5,336 nt of DNA, taken from positions 1-5,336 of the forward strand of contig JAUWLH010000120.1 in assembly GCA_030613835.1 (NCBI GenBank), given 5' to 3'. The position numbers and the translations under genes were made by a program. The notes under the pieces were generated by a model. That model did not search any database and had not been told where the DNA came from. It was given only the letters and a program-made list of their open reading frames with translations. Positions within the stretch are counted from its first letter, which is position 1; each line of letters opens with the position of its first letter. Source of the DNA: Candidatus Bathyarchaeota archaeon. GTDB lineage: Archaea > Thermoproteota > Bathyarchaeia > TCS64. Below, piece by piece: positions 1-5,336 of the stretch.

Positions 1-292
1 CGCTTATGTTGATTACCTCGATGAGGGACTTGGTGATACCAATGTCCATCGCAGCGGGCTTGTATGCCTCCTTGAAGAGCCTGGGCCTGCATGAGGCGAA
101 GACTACCCGGTTGACCTTGTTCTTAGTGACCCATTCCTTGAATTTCTCAAAGTCCTTGTCCGTAGGCTCATAATAGCTGGAATCAACAGCCACGACGTTG
201 GGCAGAGTTCCTGCGTATACCACAAATCCGCCGACCTTGGATGTTGCCTCGGGGCTTGCTCCCCATGGGCTGATAACTACTCCTACCTTCAT
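1..292 (-). CDS. Second HdrA-like protein, N-terminal fragment (runs off window)
   Basis: About 97 residues are visible and the frame stays open at the left edge, so the gene is partial. Recognition rests on the HdrA N-terminal domain pattern: a first strand KVGVVI, the segment LPNVV near residues 30-34, then NRVVFASCRPRLFKEAY (residues 61-77), matching the family's NRVVVAACSPRxHExTF block. Family members are FAD and FeS proteins of heterodisulfide reductase and related bifurcating complexes. Unusually, the usual CHCG after strand 1 reads SPWG (residues 8-11), and the usual MCSxPG block reads YEPTDK. Cys68 in SCRPR is the only visible cysteine. The start is placed at the ATG at 292-290 because AGGAGG lies 7 bases upstream; the ATG at 298-296, which overlaps the previous stop as ATGA, is only 1 base from that site. 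It could be a full HdrA or a short QmoA-like protein; FAD and ferredoxin domains are outside the window. Confidence 0.75.
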   Translation of the reverse strand, partial: MKVGVVISPWGASPEATSKVGGFVVYAGTLPNVVAVDSSYYEPTDKDFEKFKEWVTKNKVNRVVFASCRPRLFKEAYKPAAMDIGITKSLIEVINIS

Positions 293-294
293 CT

Positions 295-2556
295 TCATGC
301 CTCCTTAACCCTGGCCTCCAGATCACCTATCGCAGCGGTGAACTGGCTGACCATCGTTCCACTTGACTCCAGTATACTGAGGGGCGTCTTGATGCCCGTC
401 ATCTTGAAAAAGTCTTGGATGATATCCATCTGGCCCTTGCTCCTCTCGGTTCCCTTGAGGAAGTGACACCTGTCCTTGACGCAGCCCACCAGCATTACGC
501 CATCAGCTCCCTTTTTGATCGCATTAAGTACGTTCCTGAGGCTCAGGTTGCTCATGCAGTTGACGTACACGGGCACAAAGCTGCTGGTATACTGAGCCCC
601 AACGAAGCCCACCGTATCCATCAGGTTATATCCGCAGTCGTCACAGATGAAGCCGAGGATGACCTTGTCCTTCTTCTCGGAAAGAATTGCCTCGGCTTGG
701 ACGTCTATCAGGTCGTAGCCATAAGTTGTTGTATTGAGCGCCCTCGTTGGGCAGCTACTGACACATAGACCACAGCTCTGGCATAACAGCGGGTCAAACT
801 GAGGATAGTCTTCCTCAGGGATAGTGATGGCCTCGTATGGACATACGCTCCTGCAGATACCACACTTTCCACAGTTAGCCTCGTTTAGCTCAGGATGATT
901 TACCTTCCTCTCAACATAGGTCCTCATGTATCCCGTCGCCATGTAAGTGGCAGCTCCCGCCTGAGCGATGCTATCGGGGATGTTCTTGGGACCAGAAGCA
1001 GTACCCGCGATAAAGACGCCAGGCGATCTTGTTAAGATATTAGCTACCTTCTCATCAATCTCCTTATAGAAACCGGTGTCGGTAAGCTCTACGTTGAACA
1101 GGTCTGCCAGTTCGTCTGCGCCTTCACTAGGCTTCATGCCAGTGCTTAAGACAAGAAGATCAGCATCGATGGACTGGGGGTTACCCATCCCATCGGTGTA
1201 CACAACTCCCAATCCGTCACCCATTGGCGTAACATTGTCCACTTCGCCATGAACGAACCTGATACCCATCTTCTGGGCGTCATTATAAAGCGCCTCGAAA
1301 CCGTAACCGCTTGCCCTTATATCACGGTAAAGAACCGTGATATCGGCCTCCGGGTTACGGAGCTGTTTGATGACTGATGCGTGTTTGATTGCCGCCATGC
1401 AACAGTATTTACTACAGTAGCTCTGATACTCTGGGTCCCTACTACCGACACACTGGATCATTACGATCTTCTTGGGTACCTTGGCATCACTCGGTCGTGC
1501 AAGTACGCCGCCAGTTGGACCAAGTGGGTCTATCATCCTAGCCAGCTGGTACTGAGTGATTACGTTGGGAAGCCCATATCCCCATTTGGGGATACCCGTA
1601 GGATCAAAATCCTCGAACCCTGTAGCCAGGATAACTGCCCCGACGTCTAGGGTCTTCTCACCGGTATCCTCCCAAGTATTCAAAGTGGCTGCAGGGAACA
1701 AGCTTGTGCAGTTTCCGCACTTGCTTTCAACCACTTTCTGGAGCGAGGCCTTTGTTGGACCTCCTCTGTAAACTAGTTCATATTGGGGTGTTCCTGCGTT
1801 TGCCACTGGGATAGCCTCGATGGGCACTCCCTTGCCCTTCTTAAGATCAGTGCGAAATTCCACTGCCTGCTTCTCGTATGTGATCTTGAATCCTTTCTCG
1901 GTACGCTCAACAGACTTTACTCGACTGTTGACGTGGTACTCGATTCCGGGTTTGGTTAGCATCTCGATGATCCCTGGACCTCTTAAGCAAAGGGTACAGT
2001 CTTCCTCTGGGAAAGTCTTGCTGATTAGACTTATTGCTCCGCCAATGGCTGGGCTCTTCTCCACAACATGGACCTTGAAGCCCTGATCCGCTAGCTCTGA
2101 TGCAGCTGTAAGCCCCGCAATTCCTCCGCCGACGACCAAAGCCTCCTTGCTCCTCTCGTATTTTACTACATCGAGTGGAACAGATTGCTTGACTTTGGCA
2201 ACCGCGGCAGATAGAAGCATCTTCGCCTTATCGGTCGCCTCCATCCTACTCCTGTGGACTAACGCAACCTGTTCCTTGGCATTGACAATAACCATGTTAT
2301 CTGATTCAAGTCCAGCCTCAGCCATGATTGCCTCGATGGGAAGCTGGCACATGGAGCGAGTGCACGCGACTGCGACCAATTTATCACCGTCAAGTGCCTT
2401 ACTTACTTTGTTCTTATTTCCTTCAGTACAGAGGGCCATTGTTTCCTGGATGCTTTTTACTCCGTCAAGTCCCTTGGCGTATACCTTTAGCGCATTGTAG
2501 TCGATCTTCTCGTTGAGTGTCTCGCCGCATGTGCATAATACTATGTTGATACTCAT
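295..2556 (-). CDS. hdrA: HdrA-MvhD fusion: heterodisulfide reductase subunit A with C-terminal hydrogenase FeS subunit D domain
   Basis: A 753-residue soluble flavo-FeS protein expected to take electrons from the hydrogenase and split them at FAD. Visible in order: N-terminal domain with C8-T-C10-G, C43, C65 and C70; FAD Rossmann motif GGGIAG (143-148); CxxC at 187/190; a degenerate inserted ferredoxin region (about 230-300) with only C280 and C283; the HdrA-specific C369-x11-C381-x3-C385-C386 site; second Rossmann half to about 545; two [4Fe-4S] motifs, C562/565/568/572 and C592/595/598/602; then an MvhD domain (about 628-753) with C638-x2-C641, C667 and C692-x4-C697. Fusion of MvhD to HdrA is known, for example HdrA2 of Methanosarcina, and in QmoB of sulfate reducers. 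The ATG directly follows the mvhA stop (TAA|ATG), with a modest AAGGAAG upstream, implying coupled translation. Loss of the inserted clusters is the main oddity. QmoB-like function is an alternative, but the adjacent mvhA and mvhG favour hydrogenase coupling. Confidence 0.93.
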   Translation of the reverse strand: MSINIVLCTCGETLNEKIDYNALKVYAKGLDGVKSIQETMALCTEGNKNKVSKALDGDKLVAVACTRSMCQLPIEAIMAEAGLESDNMVIVNAKEQVALVHRSRMEATDKAKMLLSAAVAKVKQSVPLDVVKYERSKEALVVGGGIAGLTAASELADQGFKVHVVEKSPAIGGAISLISKTFPEEDCTLCLRGPGIIEMLTKPGIEYHVNSRVKSVERTEKGFKITYEKQAVEFRTDLKKGKGVPIEAIPVANAGTPQYELVYRGGPTKASLQKVVESKCGNCTSLFPAATLNTWEDTGEKTLDVGAVILATGFEDFDPTGIPKWGYGLPNVITQYQLARMIDPLGPTGGVLARPSDAKVPKKIVMIQCVGSRDPEYQSYCSKYCCMAAIKHASVIKQLRNPEADITVLYRDIRASGYGFEALYNDAQKMGIRFVHGEVDNVTPMGDGLGVVYTDGMGNPQSIDADLLVLSTGMKPSEGADELADLFNVELTDTGFYKEIDEKVANILTRSPGVFIAGTASGPKNIPDSIAQAGAATYMATGYMRTYVERKVNHPELNEANCGKCGICRSVCPYEAITIPEEDYPQFDPLLCQSCGLCVSSCPTRALNTTTYGYDLIDVQAEAILSEKKDKVILGFICDDCGYNLMDTVGFVGAQYTSSFVPVYVNCMSNLSLRNVLNAIKKGADGVMLVGCVKDRCHFLKGTERSKGQMDIIQDFFKMTGIKTPLSILESSGTMVSQFTAAIGDLEARVKEA
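300..305 (-). promoter_or_regulatory. Shine-Dalgarno site that decides the start of the second hdrA
   Basis: AGGAGG lies in the last codons of hdrA. It is 1 base from the ATG at 298 but 7 bases from the in-frame ATG at 292. The normal spacing argues for the second ATG, which removes two residues (MK) from the longer reading. Confidence 0.65.
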
Positions 2557-3960
2557 TTACTTGACTTCCTTTACCTCGACTATGCTGCCATCCACCGTAA
2601 TGTCAAAGTCCACCATGTGAACGCTGCAGCTGGTGCATGGGTCATATGCTCTAACTATTTTCTCGAGTCTCCAGCAAGCGTCAGCCCTCTTCGTTGGGTC
2701 TGCCAACTCGCTGGCGTACTCCTTTGCGTTGTTGAATAGATCCTGCTGGATGAGGGGGTGGTTGTATGTAGTGGGCGCCAGAATGTTGGTGTACCTGATC
2801 AGGCCCTTCTCGTCGATGACGTAGTGGTGTGTCAAGATACCCCGTGGGGCCTCGATGAACGCGGCTCCTTCGCCTGCAACTGGTTTCACTGTTTTCCTTG
2901 TATCCGTTGCTGTGATACCCGGGTCCTCCAGCATCTCGATTACTTCCTCGATTCCTCCGAGTAACTCGGGAATCCTGGCAAGGTTAAATCCTTGAACCTG
3001 GACGCAGGGCTTCGGGAACAGCTTGAGATATCTTTGCTCGTACTCCAAGGCATTTGACCATGGAAGCATGCTCGCTACGTTGAGCCTGGCGAGGGGTCCC
3101 ACCCTCAGGTTTCCGTTGACACCCTCAGGCTTGTAGTACGGTACCTTTGTGCTGCTGTGCTCCCAAACGGCCTCCTGGATGTGCTCGTAATAATGATTGG
3201 GGTTGAAACGCGCAATCTCTTTTCCAGTACCAGAGATAATCTTGGCATCGCCGTCGTAGATGTCATAGTGATCGTCTGGACCGTTAACCAAAGACATAAA
3301 GTTTGTCTCGATACCCGGATACTGCTCGCAGTTGGGTATATTTTTTTCGTACAGATCGAAGACGAAATCAGCGTAAACCTTGATGAGTTCTAAGACCTCC
3401 TTTCCCTCCTCATGGAGCTCCCTTCTCCTCTCTTCCTTTAGTGCAAGGGTCTGTCCGCCCGGGACAGACGTAACTACCTGGACAATTCTTCCACCAGTTG
3501 CCTGAACTACCTTGTTACCGTATGCGTGGATCTTGAGCGCTGCCTTACCCAAGTCGGGATACTTTGTCATCAGTCCGATGAAGTTCCTGTCTTCAGCGTT
3601 AAGCCCCGCCATATCTGGGATGGCCAGGAAGGCACTATGAAGACTGTGACTAGTAATGAAACCACCAGCATTCATAAGCCTCCTGAGCTTTACACCCGTT
3701 TCGGTAGGAGTCACCCCCCACGCTTTCTCTATAGCCTTGACTGAGGCTAGGTGGTGGCTTACGTAGCAGATTCCACATATCCTCTGTGTTAGCTTCGCTG
3801 CCTCTTCAGCTCTTTTTCCTAAAAGAAGGTACTCGAAGAACCTCGGGGCTACGGTAACCTGGAACTTCAGGTCATGCAGTTCGTTGTCCTTGATCTCTAC
3901 CTTGATCTTTCCCATTCCCTCTATTCTCGTCAGTGGGTCTATTTCGAATGTTTCCGGCAT
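2557..3960 (-). CDS. mvhA: F420-non-reducing type [NiFe] hydrogenase large subunit (MvhA/VhuA, group 3c-like)
   Basis: This 467-residue catalytic subunit should hold the NiFe(CN)2CO site that cleaves H2 in the cytoplasm. Both nickel-binding motifs are intact: L1 RICGICYVSH (residues 60-69; C62, C65) and L2 DPCTSCSVH (440-448; C442, C445). The second L2 cysteine codon is TGC, so this is not a selenocysteine enzyme. Group 3c-like blocks include ATGGR, the PGG segment, RVGPLARLNVA and EAPRGxLTHHY. After His448 there are 19 more residues beginning MVDFD, which would form a C-terminal peptide removed by a maturation protease, as in this enzyme family; no protease gene is in the window. The N-terminal RIEG motif is followed by Met16, where His is usual. 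The start overlaps the mvhG stop by one base (TAATG), with GGAGG 8 bases upstream. No signal peptide or membrane segment is seen. Electrons leave through the small subunit encoded just upstream. Confidence 0.95.
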   Translation of the reverse strand: MPETFEIDPLTRIEGMGKIKVEIKDNELHDLKFQVTVAPRFFEYLLLGKRAEEAAKLTQRICGICYVSHHLASVKAIEKAWGVTPTETGVKLRRLMNAGGFITSHSLHSAFLAIPDMAGLNAEDRNFIGLMTKYPDLGKAALKIHAYGNKVVQATGGRIVQVVTSVPGGQTLALKEERRRELHEEGKEVLELIKVYADFVFDLYEKNIPNCEQYPGIETNFMSLVNGPDDHYDIYDGDAKIISGTGKEIARFNPNHYYEHIQEAVWEHSSTKVPYYKPEGVNGNLRVGPLARLNVASMLPWSNALEYEQRYLKLFPKPCVQVQGFNLARIPELLGGIEEVIEMLEDPGITATDTRKTVKPVAGEGAAFIEAPRGILTHHYVIDEKGLIRYTNILAPTTYNHPLIQQDLFNNAKEYASELADPTKRADACWRLEKIVRAYDPCTSCSVHMVDFDITVDGSIVEVKEVK

Positions 3961-4826
3961 TACCGATTCCTCCTTGCGATTTCTCCTAGAACAGACTCGG
4001 CATATGTGAACCTGTATAACATAGCGCTGTACAAATCAGGGTCGAACTCGTCCTTGATCTTGGTCAATAGACCGGTCATGGCATCGATCATAGCCATCCC
4101 TTGGTCGTCAACATCCAAACATGATCCTCTGCATCCCTCACAGACTGTGCCGGATTGTGTACAAGGGGCCCCACAACCGCCCATCGTGGCGGGTCCCATA
4201 CAGAAAAAGCCCTGCTCAAGAAGACACCTATCAGGGTCATCAAGCTCTTCTGGGAGCCGCTTGAGCTCCGTTGAATATTCTCCCAATCTCTCCCTCGGAC
4301 AGTCATCGCAGACCTGAGTCTTGTTGTACTCGGGTACCTCGCCATTTAACAAAGTGGTCAACATGTATGCTATGTCAGTTACCTCTGGGGGACAACCTGG
4401 GATGAAGTAGTCCACCTTAACAAAGTGCTTGATCGGGTGCTGTTCAGGGAGGGTCTCCAGATGGGTAGGGATGATGCCCTTGTCTGTTCCTCTCCAATCA
4501 TTATAGATCAGGTTCATGAGTTCCTTACCATCTTTGAAGTTAGCAAGGCCGGGAATACAGCCGAAAGCGGCACAAGCACCAAAGGCGATGACAGCCCCTG
4601 ATTTTTCACGGATCTCCTTGACTACCTCAACTTCATGGGTGTTCCGTATCCCACCCTCAATTAACGCCACATCGATATTGTCTGGAATATCCTTGGCGTC
4701 AATAAGGGTGGGGGCATAGATGAGCTCGTTAGCTACGAGTATATCAATGAGAACCTCGTGCAATCCAATAGCTGCAACTTGGCAGCCACTGTCCCCTGCG
4801 AGCCCAATTATTAATATTCTGGCCAT
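3960..4826 (-). CDS. mvhG: F420-non-reducing type [NiFe] hydrogenase small subunit (MvhG/VhuG), variant proximal cluster site
   Basis: A 288-residue FeS subunit expected to carry electrons from the NiFe site of MvhA to the MvhD domain. The length fits MvhG, and there is no twin-arginine signal, consistent with a cytoplasmic enzyme. Eight cysteines fit the medial and distal [4Fe-4S] clusters: C173 and C176 (VCDDCPRE), C201, C209 (FFCMGPAT), C218, C222, C229 and C232; C236 is additional. The proximal site is atypical. The usual GCSGC reads GDSGC (Asp12, Cys15), while C85 (FGACA) and C145 (PGCPP) are in place, and an extra Cys90 stands where a second Gly is usual (AFGC instead of the GG). The Asp codon is GAC and the extra Cys codon is TGT. 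Translation starts at the ATG preceded by AGGAGA with a 4-base spacer. It is the first gene of the operon, with a leader and probable archaeal promoter upstream. Confidence 0.94.
   Translation of the reverse strand: MARILIIGLAGDSGCQVAAIGLHEVLIDILVANELIYAPTLIDAKDIPDNIDVALIEGGIRNTHEVEVVKEIREKSGAVIAFGACAAFGCIPGLANFKDGKELMNLIYNDWRGTDKGIIPTHLETLPEQHPIKHFVKVDYFIPGCPPEVTDIAYMLTTLLNGEVPEYNKTQVCDDCPRERLGEYSTELKRLPEELDDPDRCLLEQGFFCMGPATMGGCGAPCTQSGTVCEGCRGSCLDVDDQGMAMIDAMTGLLTKIKDEFDPDLYSAMLYRFTYAESVLGEIARRNR
3969..3973 (-). promoter_or_regulatory. Shine-Dalgarno site of mvhA inside the end of mvhG
   Basis: GGAGG, within AAGGAGGAA, sits in the last codons of mvhG, 8 bases before the mvhA ATG, which itself overlaps the mvhG stop. 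This supports independent re-initiation and the chosen start. Confidence 0.75.
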
Positions 4827-4830
4827 TTTA

Positions 4831-4836
4831 TCTCCT
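4831..4836 (-). promoter_or_regulatory. Shine-Dalgarno site of mvhG
   Basis: AGGAGA lies 4 bases upstream of the ATG at 4826-4824 and supports that start. A Shine-Dalgarno site on the first gene fits a leadered transcript. Confidence 0.75.
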
Positions 4837-4942
4837 ACATTTTGAAGACTAACCCATGCCCAATTTGACTATTATCTAATACATACACAGTACTTTCAGC
4901 AAGGTTGAGCATATTGGGAATCTTATAATGTTGCTAATGTTA

Positions 4943-4959
4943 GAATATATTATTTTCGG
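4943..4959 (-). promoter_or_regulatory. Candidate archaeal BRE/TATA promoter of the hydrogenase operon
   Basis: On the minus strand CCGAAAA (4959-4953), a good match to a purine-rich B recognition element, is followed at once by TAATATAT (4952-4945), a TATA-box-like sequence. Transcription would start about 22-27 bases downstream, near 4920-4926, giving a leader of roughly 95-100 bases. Weaker TATA-like stretches lie at 4929-4919 and 4881-4869; the latter would give a leader of about 25 bases. The choice among them is inference. Confidence 0.5.
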
Positions 4960-4980
4960 CGAGAGTTTCTTGCAGTTTTT

Positions 4981-5017
4981 AGAAATAAGGAAAGTAATTA
5001 CTGTAAAAGCTAAAAGT
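4981..5017 (-). terminator. Possible U-rich terminator after the UPF0201-like gene
   Basis: Just after the TAA, the minus strand carries repeated short T runs (ACTTTTAGCTTTTA, then CTTTCCTTATTTC). Archaeal transcription often ends at such oligo-T tracts without a hairpin. The runs are only 3-4 T long and the region is AT-rich anyway, so this is weak. Confidence 0.3.
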
Positions 5018-5021
5018 TGAT

Positions 5022-5336
5022 TTAAGTCGTGAGGAAAGTGACAAGTTCATCTATGTCTCCCTCGACAGCAACTTGGATCTGTCCCATAGGGGCCTCATTC
5101 TCAAGGGTCAGAGAGACGTGGCCAGCGTACGCGGCTTGACGGTTCAACCCGAAGCTGAGGCGGTTCCCGTCAGTCCACCTTGTGAGAACATCACTCATTG
5201 TGGTCCTGATCTTGTCCTGGGCGATCCTGGTCCTGAGCTTGCTGAGGCTCAGATAGCCTTCAAGCTCTGAGATGAGCATGTCCTCGGCTTCCACTAGCTC
5301 GATTTCACCGAACATGTTGGTGAGGGCCTTCGTGAC
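5022..5336 (-). CDS. UPF0201/PF01877-like archaeal RNA-binding-fold protein, C-terminal part
   Basis: The visible 104 residues end at TAA and the frame is open at the right edge. The pattern matches, from memory, archaeal UPF0201 (PF01877 superfamily) proteins: an N-terminal helix (VTKALTNMF) and strand, then LSKLRTRIAQDKIRTTMSDVL, where the family has LxxLRELLRxQRIxDxAR, then GNRLSFGLNRQAAYAGHVSL, matching the family's GNxTxFYLNKQAAFxGxVNF block, and finally APMGQIQVAVEGDIDELVTFL. Family members are about 130-145 residues, have an RNA-binding-like fold and no firmly assigned function; they are essentially archaeal. The Met codon at 5315-5313 is probably internal: family-like sequence continues upstream of it and no Shine-Dalgarno precedes it. 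Roughly 20-30 residues should lie outside the window. A 195-base gap with promoter-like sequence separates it from the hydrogenase genes, so no functional link is implied. Confidence 0.7.
   Translation of the reverse strand, partial: VTKALTNMFGEIELVEAEDMLISELEGYLSLSKLRTRIAQDKIRTTMSDVLTRWTDGNRLSFGLNRQAAYAGHVSLTLENEAPMGQIQVAVEGDIDELVTFLTT

Noticed and set aside
415..768. Plus-strand 117-codon frame, and similar frames at 2147-2500 and 1820-2086.
   Set aside because: All are reverse-strand shadows of the conserved HdrA-MvhD reading frame, with no independent support.
295..2556. QmoB of a sulfate reducer as the identity of the HdrA-MvhD fusion.
   Set aside because: Domain order is similar, but the adjacent genes are hydrogenase subunits in a coupled operon and no qmoA, qmoC or aprAB is visible. 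It is kept as an alternative in the feature entry.
2617..2643. Possible selenocysteine in the L2 motif of the large subunit, as in some methanogen VhuU/MvhA systems.
   Set aside because: The codons for both L2 cysteines read TGC and the frame contains no internal TGA.
3874..4317. Plus-strand open frame of 147 codons across the mvhG/mvhA junction.
   Set aside because: It lies antisense to two strongly supported genes, has low-complexity Ser/Pro-rich composition and no recognisable motif or ribosome site.
4993..5002. Perfect 10-base palindrome AGTAATTACT in the intergenic region, a possible operator.
   Set aside because: It is short, in AT-rich sequence, upstream of the BRE and not repeated elsewhere in the window, so chance is the simpler explanation.

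Overview
The window is almost fully coding and reads as one minus-strand operon for a cytoplasmic group 3c-type [NiFe] hydrogenase coupled to heterodisulfide-reductase-like flavoproteins. It is preceded, also on the minus strand, by the 3' part of an unrelated gene. Three things point to an archaeon. The upstream gene resembles the archaeal UPF0201/PF01877 RNA-binding-fold family. The intergenic region holds a BRE plus AT-rich TATA-like element. The Mvh/Hdr module is typical of methanogens and related anaerobic archaea. The lineage cannot be fixed from the sequence alone.

Layout from right to left, in the direction of transcription: (1) 5336-5022, C-terminal part of the UPF0201-like protein, open at the window edge. 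(2) 5021-4827, a 195-base AT-rich gap with U-rich possible termination tracts, at least one plausible archaeal promoter and a leader. (3) 4826-3960, hydrogenase small subunit (MvhG type). (4) 3960-2557, hydrogenase large subunit (MvhA type). (5) 2556-295, an HdrA flavoprotein with an MvhD domain fused to its C-terminus. (6) 292-1, the N-terminus of a second, divergent HdrA-like protein that runs off the left edge. Junctions are tight: TAATG between mvhG and mvhA, TAA|ATG between mvhA and hdrA, and a 2-base gap before the second hdrA.

Expected electron flow: H2 is split at the NiFe site of MvhA. Electrons pass through the MvhG FeS chain to the [2Fe-2S] MvhD domain, then through the C-terminal ferredoxin clusters to the HdrA FAD, where flavin-based electron bifurcation can occur. 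HdrB and HdrC are not visible; they may lie to the left or be absent.

Three departures from the textbook complex deserve attention. The small subunit's first proximal-cluster cysteine is Asp, and an extra Cys sits where O2-tolerant hydrogenases carry a supernumerary one. The HdrA-MvhD fusion has lost most cysteines of the inserted ferredoxin domain. The second HdrA lacks the N-terminal CxCG cysteines. Together they suggest a rewired Mvh-Hdr complex built on two non-equivalent HdrA proteins.
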